DNA of 64,000 nt from positions 3,348,001-3,412,000 of the forward strand of contig OZ243944.1 in assembly GCA_965214295.1 (NCBI GenBank), read 5' to 3'. The notes under the pieces are model-generated. The model was given only the letters and a program-made list of their open reading frames with translations. It had not been told where the DNA came from and did not search any database. How positions within the stretch are numbered: the first letter of the stretch is position 1; the number at the start of each line of letters is the position of its first letter. This document shows positions 17,295-26,859 of the stretch, in pieces. The stretch is from JAJDUF01 sp965214295 (GTDB taxonomy: Bacteria; Chloroflexota; UBA11872; UBA12225; JAJDUF01). Position numbers and translations under genes: made by a program.

Positions 17295-18368
17295 CTAGCC
17301 ACTGACCACTGCTAGGGAGGGTGGTAAGAGGGCGGACGCTAGGCTGTGGACTTGCGGCGGGGAGAGCGGGCCGGCTTCGGTGACGACGGCCGTCAGGTAG
17401 TGGAGTGGAGTGCGGTCGAAGTAGTAGTTGGCCACGGTGACGCCCGGTAGAGGCGCGGCGAGCACTTCCTCCGCCGGCTGCGCCCGGTCCGGCACAGCGA
17501 AGCCGCGGGGCTGCGTGGCCGTTCTGACGACGCCGGAAGCGCAAGGGGGCTGTTCGTTGCTGGCGCTTCCGGCGCACCAGCGGCGCGTGCCAGGGAGCCG
17601 GGGTAAGAGCTTTTCGCTGGGGCAGATGGCGTACACCGGCACGCGACAGGCGCGGGCGGCGAGGGCCAGCGCCGCTGTGCCGACCTTGTTTACCAGGCCG
17701 CCGGGTGCCACCGTATCGCCGCCGACGAATACGGCGTCCACCGTGCCGACGAGCCGGGCTGCCAGCGCATCCACGGCGAGTGTGGTCGGGAGACCGGCCG
17801 CCGCGAGACGTTGAGCGAGGGTACGGCCTTCATAGAGCGGTCGTGCCTCCAGACAGGTCACGTGGGCGAGACGACCGGCGGCGTAGGCGCGCCGCAGCGC
17901 CGCCGCGACTGCGCTGCTGGCCGAGTGGGTGAGCACGGTGGCTTGGCTGGGCAGGCACGCTGCGGCGTGGGTAGCGGCCTGGTCCTGATGTGCCTGCATC
18001 GCAGCCATGAAGGCCGTGGCGGCCGCGCGCACGGCCCCGGCGACCGTTGCGGCGTCGGCCGGGGTGGCCGGGTTACCGGCCGCGGTCAGCACGGACCAAC
18101 CGAGGCGGCGGAGGGGTGCCATGACCGGCTGGGCGGCGGCTAACTCTTCGGCCGCGGCGCGCACGAGCGTGATTGGCCTGGCGGTATTTACGCCGCCACT
18201 GGGGTTGGCGAGCCAGGCGGCCAACTCGCCAAGGGCCGCGACGGCTTGTGCAGTGAGTGCCGCGGCACCGGAGGTGTGATCGTCGCGGATGGTGGCGACC
18301 TGCGTGCGCCACGCTGGCGGGAGCCGGCTCTGTGCCGGGTCATCGGTGCGGCCGGGATGGTGGTGCAT
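17295..18368 (-). CDS. eIF-2B alpha/beta/delta-like family protein
   Basis: 357-aa protein of the eIF-2B/ribose-1,5-bisphosphate isomerase/MtnA superfamily. Recognisable blocks are the substrate-side CLEARPLYEGRTLA (typically ETRPxxQG in the family) and VFVGGDTVAPGGLVNKVGTAALALAA, the conserved GAD...NKxGT motif with Asp as expected. In bacteria such proteins are usually sugar-phosphate isomerases; the substrate here is not determined. A segment between the conserved core and the C-terminal part (RRWCAGSASNEQPPCASGVV) is encoded by a 12-bp perfect hairpin and looks like an in-frame palindromic insertion. Divergent from the SirB1-like gene with a 53-bp gap. Confidence 0.75.
   Translation of the reverse strand: MHHHPGRTDDPAQSRLPPAWRTQVATIRDDHTSGAAALTAQAVAALGELAAWLANPSGGVNTARPITLVRAAAEELAAAQPVMAPLRRLGWSVLTAAGNPATPADAATVAGAVRAAATAFMAAMQAHQDQAATHAAACLPSQATVLTHSASSAVAAALRRAYAAGRLAHVTCLEARPLYEGRTLAQRLAAAGLPTTLAVDALAARLVGTVDAVFVGGDTVAPGGLVNKVGTAALALAARACRVPVYAICPSEKLLPRLPGTRRWCAGSASNEQPPCASGVVRTATQPRGFAVPDRAQPAEEVLAAPLPGVTVANYYFDRTPLHYLTAVVTEAGPLSPPQVHSLASALLPPSLAVVSG
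17531..17574. repeat. Hairpin element inside the eIF-2B-like gene
   Basis: CGCCGGAAGCGC (17531-17542) and its exact complement (17563-17574) flank a 20-nt loop. The encoded residues have no counterpart in the family's conserved blocks. Confidence 0.75.
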
Positions 18369-18421
18369 AGTATGCCTGGCGAGCGAGCGCTGGCGGGTCA
18401 GGGTGACGGTATGATGATGCT

Positions 18422-19294
18422 ATGTCTCAGCGACGGCGGCCGGCGAATGCTGCCCGCGCGCAGTTTGCAGCGTTGGTGCAGCAGCCGGAGGAGCGGTGGG
18501 CCTTGGACCGGGCCGCGCTGCTCATCGCACAGGAAGCATACCCGGAGTTGTCGGTTGCGAAGTACCTCCGGCGGCTCGACGCGCTGGCCGAGGCCGCGCG
18601 GGGATGCTTGCCGAGCACTGCCGACGGCGAAGCGCCGTCACGCGACGACGTGCTGTTGGCTGTGCGGGAAGTGCTTGTTGAGCGGGAGGGCTTTGGTGGT
18701 AATGAAGAGGATTACCACGATCCGCGGAACAGCTTCCTCAATGAGGTGCTCGACCGGCGGGTGGGGCTGCCGATCACGCTCTCGCTGGTGTACATGGAGG
18801 TCAGTCGCCGGCTCGGCGTGCCGGCGCAGGGGATCGGACTGCCGGGGCATTTCATCGTCGGCTGGCTGCCGGATCGTCCGGGTGGCGAGACGCGGTACCT
18901 GGACCCGTTCCACGGCGGCCGGGAATTGACCGTTGACGACTGCGGCGAGCTGTTCCGGCAGCTGTTCGGCACGGAGATCCCGTTTGGCAAGCACCTGCTC
19001 CAGGTGGTGAGTAAGCGCGCTCTGATCGCGCGGATACTGCGTAACCTCAAGCTGCGCTACGTTGGCGGGCGGCAGTTCCACCTCGCGCTGGACGCCGTAG
19101 AACGCATCTTGCTGGTGGAGCCGGTGGCGGCGGAAGTGCGGGATCGTGGGGTGATCCTGGCGCACATGGGCCAGCTAAACGCGGCCTGGTCCGATCTCCA
19201 GGCGTATGTCCGAGCGGCTCCCGATTACCCCGACGTGGAGCAGGTGCGCGAACTGGCCGACCGCATCTGGCGCAATCTCGGCCGCATGAACTGA
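18422..19294 (+). CDS. SirB1/transglutaminase-like and TPR protein
   Basis: 290-aa protein of the SirB1 (UPF0162) family. The central transglutaminase-like region has FLNEVLDRRVGLPITLSLVYMEV, GLPGHFIVGW and YLDPFHGG in the family's order, although SirB1 members usually lack a full Cys-His-Asp triad and none is evident here. The last ~75 residues form TPR-like helices (LALDAVERILLVEPVAAEVRDRG). Function is unknown. A TATGAT hexamer at 18410-18415, only 6 nt ahead of the ATG, suggests that the mRNA may be leaderless (inference). The gene diverges from the eIF-2B-like gene. Confidence 0.8.
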   Translation: MSQRRRPANAARAQFAALVQQPEERWALDRAALLIAQEAYPELSVAKYLRRLDALAEAARGCLPSTADGEAPSRDDVLLAVREVLVEREGFGGNEEDYHDPRNSFLNEVLDRRVGLPITLSLVYMEVSRRLGVPAQGIGLPGHFIVGWLPDRPGGETRYLDPFHGGRELTVDDCGELFRQLFGTEIPFGKHLLQVVSKRALIARILRNLKLRYVGGRQFHLALDAVERILLVEPVAAEVRDRGVILAHMGQLNAAWSDLQAYVRAAPDYPDVEQVRELADRIWRNLGRMN

Positions 19295-19304
19295 GCGTGT
19301 GGGC

Positions 19305-19480
19305 CTCCCCCCCGGCCCCCTCCCCATCGCCAAGCGATAGAGCGGGGGTGTGCGGTGAAGGCCGGGGGGGGTACTCACCATCTCCCAAGGGAGACCTTTG
19401 CATAACTCCCAGGACGACGTGCTCCACGGCCGCCTACCTGGGAGGGCCGATGTTTGGATTCCCGCTTGCGCGGGAATGAT
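19305..19480. repeat. Repeat-rich gap before hppA
   Basis: Contains a CCGGCCCCCTCC/GCGGGGG hairpin (about 19305-19345), a GGGAGACCTTTGCATAACTC element (about 19389-19408) that recurs near 56820, 57057 and 57146, and a GATTCCCGC palindrome (19457-19480). Confidence 0.7.
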
Positions 19481-19499
19481 CGGGAGATGTCAACGGCGC

Positions 19500-21533
19500 C
19501 TAGGCGATGAAAAGCGGGCCGAACACGAGGGCCACAATGGACATGAGCTTCAGCAGAATGTTGAGCGCCGGCCCGGAGGTGTCCTTGAACGGGTCGCCAA
19601 CGGTGTCGCCGACGACGGCGGCGGCGTGCTCGTCGGACCCCTTGCCGCCGAGATGACCGGCTTCGATGTACTTCTTGGCGTTGTCCCAGGCACCGCCGGC
19701 GTTCGCCATCATAATGGCAAAGAGAAATCCGGTAGCAATAGAGCCGATCAAGAGGCCGCCGAGCGCCCCGGGACCGAGAATTGCCCCGACGGCTATCGGT
19801 ACGACAATGGCGATCAGGCCCGGTAGGACCATTTCCTTCATCGCCCCGCGTGTACTTATGTCAACGGCGCGGGCATAGTCGGCCGCCGCCGTGCCTTCCA
19901 AGAGGCCCTTGATCTCTCTGAACTGCCGGCGTACTTCCTGGACCATGGCATAGGCAGCGCGCCCCACGGCCTGCATGGTGAGGGCGCTGAAGACGAAAGG
20001 CATGATGGCGCCGATGATGAGGCCGATCATGATGTTGAGGTCCATGATGTTGAATACCTCTACCCGGACAACTCTGGAGTAGGCGGCCATCAGCGCCAGG
20101 GCCGTCAGGACGGCGGAGCCGATGGCAAAGCCTTTACCGGTGGCGGCGGTGGTGTTGCCGAGCGAGTCGAGGGCGTCTGTACGCTGGCGAACCTCCGGCG
20201 CCAAACCGGCCTGCTCGGCGATGCCCCCGGCATTGTCCGCTACCGGCCCGTAAGCGTCGGTAGCGAGGGTGATCCCGAGGGTGGAAAGCATGCCTACCGC
20301 GGCCAAGGCCACCCCGTACAGGTTGGCGAGCTGGTACGAGCACCACATGGCGACGATGACCGCAAGACCGGGAATAACCGTGCTGATCATGCCCAGTCCC
20401 AGTCCACCAATGATGATCGTTGCCGGCCCGGTGGCCGATTGCTCGGCAAGCTCCCTCGTATGACGGTATTCGTAAGACGTGTAGTATTCGGAGGCCGTGC
20501 CGATGATCTGTCCGGCGACGAGGCCGACAACGACGACCCAAAAGAGGTTGAAGTCCAAGCCCAGGGCAAACACTGCCCCGGCAGTGCCGGCGAGGACCAG
20601 GACACCGGCTGAGAAGATGCCCGTCCGGAGCGACCAAAGCAGGCGTCCCATATCCGCGCCCTCACTGGTTCTGACCAGGAATGTGCCGATAATCGAAGCG
20701 ACAATACCAATTGAAGCGACGAGCAGTGGGAAGAGCGTTAGCTCCTGCTGACCGGCGGCCAACGCTCCGGCGCCCACGGCGGCCAAGGCGACCGTGGCGA
20801 TAATAGAGCCGACGTAGGACTCGAAAAGGTCTGCGCCCATACCGGCGACGTCGCCAACGTTGTCGCCAACATTGTCGGCGATGGTGGCCGGGTTACGGGG
20901 GTCGTCTTCCGGTATACCCTGCTCTACCTTGCCTACGAGGTCTGCGCCGACATCGGCGGCTTTCGTGTAGATTCCGCCGCCGACTCGGGCAAAGAGCGCG
21001 ATCGAGGAGGCGCCAAACCCGAACCCGGCGACGATACTGGCGTCTCCAAAGGTGATAAACATCAGGGTAACGCCGAGCAGCGCGATCCCGACAACGGAAG
21101 CGCCCATGACGGCACCACTGTTGAAGGCTACGCGCAACGCGGGATTCAGCCCCTGCATGGCTTGCACGGTGGTCCGGGTGTTCGCCCTGACGGCGATACT
21201 CATGCCGATGAATCCGGCCAGCCCGGAGCCGAGTGCACCGACCAGATAGGCTATCGCCGTCCCCGGAACGGATGACGCGGAGTCGCTGCGGACTTTACCG
21301 AGAATATCGAAGTCGATGAAGACCGCAAGTATGATGGTCATAACCACGACGAAGATGGCCAACAGGCGATACTCTCGCGAAAGAAATGCCATCGCCCCTT
21401 CCTGAATAGCCTTGCCAATGAAGCGTATCTGCTCGTTTCCACCGTCCTGCTTCAGGACAGTGGAGGTCAAGAACGCCGCGAAGGCGAGCGCCGCCAGCGC
21501 GGCGGCGATAGCTGCTAGCTGTATTGTCTCCAT
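19500..21533 (-). CDS. hppA: K+-type membrane-bound ion-pumping pyrophosphatase
   Basis: 677-aa integral membrane pyrophosphatase with about 16 helices, coupling PPi hydrolysis to H+ (or Na+) export. The hydrolytic motifs are present: DVGADLVGKVE (about 193-203), NPATIADNVGDNVGD, and the C-terminal acidic block GDTVGDPFKDTSGP. The K+-dependence site reads GNTTAATGKG near residue 460; alanine and glycine here are the signature of the K+-dependent subfamily, whereas K+-independent pumps carry Lys and Thr. The pumped ion cannot be fixed without alignment of the Na+-specific glutamate. ATG at 21533 follows a clear AGGAGG. Single gene. Confidence 0.95.
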   Translation of the reverse strand: METIQLAAIAAALAALAFAAFLTSTVLKQDGGNEQIRFIGKAIQEGAMAFLSREYRLLAIFVVVMTIILAVFIDFDILGKVRSDSASSVPGTAIAYLVGALGSGLAGFIGMSIAVRANTRTTVQAMQGLNPALRVAFNSGAVMGASVVGIALLGVTLMFITFGDASIVAGFGFGASSIALFARVGGGIYTKAADVGADLVGKVEQGIPEDDPRNPATIADNVGDNVGDVAGMGADLFESYVGSIIATVALAAVGAGALAAGQQELTLFPLLVASIGIVASIIGTFLVRTSEGADMGRLLWSLRTGIFSAGVLVLAGTAGAVFALGLDFNLFWVVVVGLVAGQIIGTASEYYTSYEYRHTRELAEQSATGPATIIIGGLGLGMISTVIPGLAVIVAMWCSYQLANLYGVALAAVGMLSTLGITLATDAYGPVADNAGGIAEQAGLAPEVRQRTDALDSLGNTTAATGKGFAIGSAVLTALALMAAYSRVVRVEVFNIMDLNIMIGLIIGAIMPFVFSALTMQAVGRAAYAMVQEVRRQFREIKGLLEGTAAADYARAVDISTRGAMKEMVLPGLIAIVVPIAVGAILGPGALGGLLIGSIATGFLFAIMMANAGGAWDNAKKYIEAGHLGGKGSDEHAAAVVGDTVGDPFKDTSGPALNILLKLMSIVALVFGPLFIA

Positions 21534-21658
21534 ATGATCCTCCTGCTAGTAACTTCAGGGTGAGTCTTGCCGAGGCTGCCTCGTTAATGAGGCCATCGGC
21601 AATGAGTAGTGCCGGGTGTGTGCTGAGAGGGGGCTTGCCAGCCTCCGGGTACGGCGCG

Positions 21659-22711
21659 TCATGCTGCCACTTCGCGTAGCGCCCCAACAAGCGCGACATG
21701 GTCGCTCTCGCTGCCAATCGAGATGCGGAGGTAGCGCTCCAAGCGTCGTTGGCGGAAATAGCGCACCAGCACGCGCCGCTCGCGGAGGGCCGAGTATACC
21801 TCGGCGGCCGATTGGGGCTGGGGCTCCACGAGCAGGAAGTTAGTGGCCGATGACCAGACGCGCCAGCCGAAGGTGGAGCGCAGGCTCGCAGCAAGCTCAT
21901 CGCGCCGACGTGCCAGGCGGCGGTTGGCGGCCATCGCCAGATCGTACTGGGCCAGCGCGGCGATGCCGGCTGCTTGACTGAGGCGGTTGACGTTGTAGGA
22001 ATCCTTCACTTTGTAGAGTCCACCGATTAGCTCTGTCGACCCGAACGCATAGCCGATACGCAGACCGGCCAAGCCGAAGCCCTTGGACATGGTGCGGGTA
22101 ATCAGGAGGTTCGGATAGCAGCCGAGCAGGGGGAGTATGGTAGCGGCGCCGAAGTCTATGTAGGCCTCGTCGATGACGACTACGCCGCGCAGCCCCGCGC
22201 AGAGGGTCGCTACCTCGTCGTGCGAGACGGGTTTGCCGGTCGGGGCGTTGGGGTGGGCGATAAACGTGACGCGACCACCGGCACGCACCAGCTCATCTAC
22301 GGGCAGCGCGAACTGGGAATCCGAGTCGATCTCCAGGATTTGAGCGCCGTGAATCTCGGCCAGCGTGCGGTACACACTGTAGGTTGGGTAGGGTGTGACC
22401 ACGCGCTCACCCGGGTCAACGCACGCCCGCAGGGTCAGGGCAAGCAACTCGTCGGAGCCGTTGCCCACGATGATCTGCTCCGGCGGTACGCCGTAGCGCG
22501 CCGCTAGGCGGTCGCGTAGCTCGGAGCACGTCGGATCGGGATAGAGCCGCACCTGCTCGTCGAGTGCCGCCCGGACGGCGTCGGTGATGCCGGGGAGCAC
22601 GTCGGGATGCTCGTTCGTGTTCAGCTTGACCCACCCGGCTTCGCGCGGCTGATCGCCGGGCACATACGGCGCCAACGCAGCGACATCAGCGCGGAGTAGT
22701 GAAGCAGTCAT
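21659..22711 (-). CDS. hisC: Histidinol-phosphate aminotransferase
   Basis: 350-aa fold type I PLP enzyme of histidine biosynthesis, converting imidazole acetol phosphate to histidinol phosphate. Visible are the N-terminal WVKLNTNEHP, IIVGNGSDELLALTLRA, PTYSVYR, the HPNAPTGKP block, VVIDEAYIDFG and the PLP-lysine segment TRTMSKGFGLAGLRIGYAFG (Lys about 205). The C-terminal LRISIGS arginine that binds the phosphate is also present. Start ATG at 22711 has GGAG seven bases upstream. It is not beside other his genes in this window. Confidence 0.92.
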   Translation of the reverse strand: MTASLLRADVAALAPYVPGDQPREAGWVKLNTNEHPDVLPGITDAVRAALDEQVRLYPDPTCSELRDRLAARYGVPPEQIIVGNGSDELLALTLRACVDPGERVVTPYPTYSVYRTLAEIHGAQILEIDSDSQFALPVDELVRAGGRVTFIAHPNAPTGKPVSHDEVATLCAGLRGVVVIDEAYIDFGAATILPLLGCYPNLLITRTMSKGFGLAGLRIGYAFGSTELIGGLYKVKDSYNVNRLSQAAGIAALAQYDLAMAANRRLARRRDELAASLRSTFGWRVWSSATNFLLVEPQPQSAAEVYSALRERRVLVRYFRQRRLERYLRISIGSESDHVALVGALREVAA

Positions 22712-22961
22712 CAAGTTCTCCGGTGCTCGGCGGCCGATGTGGGCGAGCCAGTCAAGCGGGGATTGTAGAGCCTTGTGCGGGATTTCACAAGCGCGAGCGC
22801 GCCGACCGGGTTGAAACTCACCCCGCCATTGGCACGAAAATGGTTGTCAGGCGGCCGGGATTGTGGCTTGCGCCACCGCGAGGGAGGCCGAGGGTAGATA
22901 GGCAACTCCACGCGAAAGCCTACTCGGTTGTGACTCGCTATCATCGGAGTGGAGCAAGGTG

Positions 22962-23552
22962 ATGAAAGTGATCGAGCAAGCAAGCGTCGCAGTGCTACCG
23001 CCGCCACGGCTGCTGACGGCGGAGGAGTTCTTTGCATTGCCGGAGGAGATTCGGGACCGGCACGAGCTCGTGCGTGGTCGGTTGGAGGAGCTAGACACGG
23101 TGCTACCCGGAATTCGCCATGGTCGGGTGATGCTTCAGGTTGCCCGCGTGCTTATGGACTACATCGAGCCGCGCAATCTCGGCTTGGTGGTTGGCGGTGA
23201 CGCGGGCTTCATTCTGGAGCGGGCGCCGGATACGGTGCGGGGGCCGGATGTGGCCTTTATTCGGGCGGATCGTGTGCCGCCTGACGATGAGCTAGACGGG
23301 TTTGCCGACCTGTCGCCCGATCTGGCCGTAGAAATCCTCTCGCCCGGAGACCGGCCGGGCCGCGTGCAGGCCAAAGTCGCGGACTATCTGCGTGCCGGCG
23401 TGCGTCTGGTGTGGATGGTGGACCCACGCGCGCGGACGGTAGTCGTCCATGCCCCTGGTCAATCCCCGCGTGTGTGTGCGGCGGCCGACCGGCTCGACGG
23501 TGGCGCCGTGCTCCCCGGTTTTACCTGCGCTGTGCGTGAACTGCTGGAGTAG
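22962..23552 (+). CDS. Uma2 family (DUF820) putative restriction-endonuclease-fold protein
   Basis: 196-aa member of the Uma2/DUF820 family, which has a PD-(D/E)XK nuclease fold and is often amplified in Chloroflexota and Cyanobacteria. The core reads GPDVAFIRADR, then DLAVEILSPGDRPGRVQAKVADYLRAGVRLVWMVDP, giving the expected D...E-x-L...K spacing. Cellular role unknown; many copies are thought to be mobile or domesticated. Start is the ATG at 22962 (GTG at 22959 also possible) behind GGAG. Divergent from hisC. Confidence 0.85.
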   Translation: MKVIEQASVAVLPPPRLLTAEEFFALPEEIRDRHELVRGRLEELDTVLPGIRHGRVMLQVARVLMDYIEPRNLGLVVGGDAGFILERAPDTVRGPDVAFIRADRVPPDDELDGFADLSPDLAVEILSPGDRPGRVQAKVADYLRAGVRLVWMVDPRARTVVVHAPGQSPRVCAAADRLDGGAVLPGFTCAVRELLE

Positions 23553-23672
23553 CCGACGGGTGGTTCGACTGCGGCATGGCGGCAGCGTGGCCCTCGCAGT
23601 AAGAGAGGTAGGGCGGCCGCACCATACCCGCGGCCGCCCCGACGGTGTGCAGGCCCACGCCGGCCAGGTGGT

Positions 23673-26636
23673 CTACGAGCCGCCCTCTAGAGTCTGCCGG
23701 AGCCGGAAGATTTCGAGTCGCAACTCCGACAATTCCCGGTCGAGGTCGCCCAACTGCCGCTGCACGTCTGCCGGTAGCTCGAGGAGCGTGCGCTGCAAGC
23801 GGTTGGCCCGGTCCTGAACGGCCTCGATGGCTGCGAGCACGGCCCCACGATCCAGGCCCGGTGTTGCTGCCGGCGTGATTGGCTGCGGCGCAGGTGCCGT
23901 TTGAGGCTGTTGGGCGGCCGGCGTCGTTTGATCTGTTCGGGAGGGAGTGGCGGGTGCCGGGGCGGTCGTAGTGCGGCTGAGGTCCATTGGCCCGCCGAAA
24001 AGCTCTGCCAACGCCTCGGAGACGGTCGACTCCATGACAATGGAGTTGCCGGTAGCCATGATGACGCGCTTCATCTCGGGGATGCTGCCTTGGTCGGCCA
24101 GGAGGTAGATCGGCTCCACGTAGAGATTGGATTGTCCAACCGGGATTACCAGCATGTTCCCGCGAATCACTCGGGAGCCGGACTGATTCCAGAGGGTGAA
24201 CTGCTGGCTGATCTCCTCGTTTTGGTCAATGCGGGCCTCGATCTGCAATGGACCGAAAATGAGCTTGTCCTTCGGGTACTTGTACGCCACCAGCTCGCCG
24301 TAGTGGGCGCCGTCGGAGCGGGCGGCGAGCCAGTTGCTCATGTTGTCCTTGTTATTGGGGGTGTAGGGCAGGAGGAGCACGAACTCTTCGCGCTGCTCGC
24401 CCGGCAGGCGCATGATTACGTAGTATGGCTCCACCGTCCGCTGGGTATCACCACGGACCTCGGTGGGGATGGCGAGCAAGTCTTCGCGGTTGTAAAACGC
24501 CTGCACGTCCTTGACGTGGTAGAGGCGATACAGCAGACTTTGGATGGCGAAAATGTCTTGCGGATAGCGGATGTGGGCCCGCAGCCCTTGCGGCATGGCG
24601 CTGAACGGCTTGAATAGGTCCGGGAAGGCCCCCGCGTAAGCGCGGATCAGCGGATCGGTGTTGTCGGCAATGTAGAACTGGACGGAGCCGTCATACGCAT
24701 TCGTGACGATCTTGACGCTGTTGCGGATGTAGTTCAAGCCGCCGAGTGATGGTTGGGAGTAGGGATAGAACCCGCTGGCAGTATAGGCGTCTTGGATCCA
24801 ATACAGCCCACCACCATGAGCCACGATGTAAGCGTCCCGGTCAGGCAAGAGGAAGGGCGCGATACGCAGGAGCCGTTCGAGGATGTGCCGCCGGAAGAGC
24901 AGGGTGGTATCCGGTTGCACGTGCCGGCTAATCAGCAGGTTGATGTCGCCCAGATACCAAGCAAAGAGCAAGCGGCGCCAGAACGAGCCGATGGCCACGC
25001 CGCTCTCGCCGGCATAGGTCGTCTCGACGTTGGACTCGCCGCGGGGGTAGTCGAACTCCGGTGTATCGGTCTTGGTCAGTACCCAGTCGCCGACCGAGTG
25101 GAGGGCTTCACCGTAGTAGATCTCCGGTCGGGTGATCGAGAGCTTGCCCTTGGGCGGCACATCCTGGACGTACAACTCCGGTAGCCCCTCCGGGGTGACC
25201 TCGTTCACGGGGCTGATGACCACTCCGTAGCCGTGGGTGAACTTGAGGCGGCGGTTGACGAACGTCTGCGCCGCCGCATCAAGATTGTCGGGGACCAATT
25301 CCCGCGCCGAAATGATGACCTGGCGGTATTCGTTATCGAGGAAGTAACGGTCGAAGTCGCTATCGAGGAAGTTGTAGTATAGGCGGATGCTCTGAATCTG
25401 ATTGTAGGTCGCCAGCGAGGGGAGATAGTCCCAGAGGCGCACGTTACGTAACGTCACCGCGTTGGCCTCGATCTCCTCGCGTGTCACTGCATCCTGGGCA
25501 GGGTAGTCGGTCTCCTTGACCTCATCGAGGCCATAGGCCTGGCGGGTGAAGGTCATATTGCGCTCGATGTACGGTCGCTCGGTTTCCAGCTCGGCGGGCA
25601 GCACGACAAAGCGATGGACGACGGCCGGCAGCATGGTCTGGCCGATGAGCCACACCAGCACCCAGAGTCCGAGGGCGGCCGGTCCGACCCAGAGCAGCCG
25701 GACAAAGGCAAAGGCGCCGGCAACCAGACCGATAGCGCCCAGGGCGGCCACGGCGAGGCCGACCCAAAGCGCCGGGGCGAGCACGTTCACGTCGGCGAAA
25801 GTTGCGCCCAGCGTCGAGCCGCGGCCGGCGTACACGAGCTGGTCGAGGCGGAGCGCCTGATGCCAAGCCAGGAGTGCCATTAGGGCGGCTGCCAGGAGAG
25901 AAAGGTGGGCCTGAATGGGGCGGCCCACCCGCAGCACCATGCCCCTCCCCTCGTCCCGCTGTCCGCGTGTCTGGGGCATGATGAGCCAGACGAAATAGAC
26001 GACTGCCGTCGTGACCAAGATAATGATCGTGGCGACTAGCAGCCACGACTTGGCAATGAGCAGCACGGGCAGCACGAACAGGTAGTACGAGACGTCGCGG
26101 CCATGGATCGGATCAGTGATGCCCATGTCGGTGCGGTGCGGTAGACGCAGGGCCGGGTCCCACTGGCCGCTGAGTGTAGCGCCAAGCCAGAGAGCAATGA
26201 GACCGCCGAGGGCGAGGATCACCACGATCACGAGGGCCGGTGGAGTGCGCCGGCCCGCAGTCTCGATGTCACCGGCGTGTCCCCAAGCGGCCCAGCGTCG
26301 CCGGGCCAGGCGGTAGGCGAGGGTGGTGGAGAAGAAGAAGGTGGCAAAAAACAGCCCGGCGCCCCCGAAGAACAGCAGTAGCCTTGTCTTGAGGATCGTG
26401 AGGAATACGTCCGGGAGACCGAGGCTGCCAAACCAGAGCAGCTCAACCGCGATATTGGCGACATTGACCAGGAGTATCAAGGATATGATGATGGCAATGG
26501 CGGCAAGACCGCCGATCAGGGCCCGCTTGGCCCAGCGGAGAGTATGCCCGCTCGGCTGGCGCTTACGAGCCTCTGCTTCTTGCTCGTCCTCTTCCGGGGC
26601 AAAGTCTCGATCCAGATTGCTAGGGGCGATGCTCAC
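23673..26636 (-). CDS. UPF0182 family large membrane protein
   Basis: 987-aa UPF0182/COG1615 protein. The N-terminal ~330 residues contain about seven hydrophobic helices; the remaining ~550-residue domain is predicted outside the membrane and has the family's conserved MTFTRQAYGLDEV, RLYYNFLDSDFDRYF and GVVISPVNEVTPEGLPELYV stretches. A Pro/Thr/Gln-rich linker and a coiled-coil-like tail (LQRTLLELPADVQRQLGDLD) close the protein. Function is unknown in all phyla where the family occurs. GTG start at 26636 with AAGGAG upstream. Monocistronic; the next plus-strand gene diverges. Confidence 0.9.
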   Translation of the reverse strand: MSIAPSNLDRDFAPEEDEQEAEARKRQPSGHTLRWAKRALIGGLAAIAIIISLILLVNVANIAVELLWFGSLGLPDVFLTILKTRLLLFFGGAGLFFATFFFSTTLAYRLARRRWAAWGHAGDIETAGRRTPPALVIVVILALGGLIALWLGATLSGQWDPALRLPHRTDMGITDPIHGRDVSYYLFVLPVLLIAKSWLLVATIIILVTTAVVYFVWLIMPQTRGQRDEGRGMVLRVGRPIQAHLSLLAAALMALLAWHQALRLDQLVYAGRGSTLGATFADVNVLAPALWVGLAVAALGAIGLVAGAFAFVRLLWVGPAALGLWVLVWLIGQTMLPAVVHRFVVLPAELETERPYIERNMTFTRQAYGLDEVKETDYPAQDAVTREEIEANAVTLRNVRLWDYLPSLATYNQIQSIRLYYNFLDSDFDRYFLDNEYRQVIISARELVPDNLDAAAQTFVNRRLKFTHGYGVVISPVNEVTPEGLPELYVQDVPPKGKLSITRPEIYYGEALHSVGDWVLTKTDTPEFDYPRGESNVETTYAGESGVAIGSFWRRLLFAWYLGDINLLISRHVQPDTTLLFRRHILERLLRIAPFLLPDRDAYIVAHGGGLYWIQDAYTASGFYPYSQPSLGGLNYIRNSVKIVTNAYDGSVQFYIADNTDPLIRAYAGAFPDLFKPFSAMPQGLRAHIRYPQDIFAIQSLLYRLYHVKDVQAFYNREDLLAIPTEVRGDTQRTVEPYYVIMRLPGEQREEFVLLLPYTPNNKDNMSNWLAARSDGAHYGELVAYKYPKDKLIFGPLQIEARIDQNEEISQQFTLWNQSGSRVIRGNMLVIPVGQSNLYVEPIYLLADQGSIPEMKRVIMATGNSIVMESTVSEALAELFGGPMDLSRTTTAPAPATPSRTDQTTPAAQQPQTAPAPQPITPAATPGLDRGAVLAAIEAVQDRANRLQRTLLELPADVQRQLGDLDRELSELRLEIFRLRQTLEGGS

Positions 26637-26859
26637 CGGTCACTCCTTGCTGGCGGCCCACTATCCGAGCCGGCCTCTTTTTCACCAAAGGCCTCGCCGT
26701 TGCACAGCAGTCGTACTTGTCTATATTGTATCACTTATCAGGAGAGGGCCGACTGCACTGGCAAGGAAGCACAGTGGTCGCGTGCCGCGGGGAGGCACGG
26801 GGACATATCTTGGCGGTAGGTGAAACTTACAGGTTGCTCCCACGTTATGGTAAGTCGAG

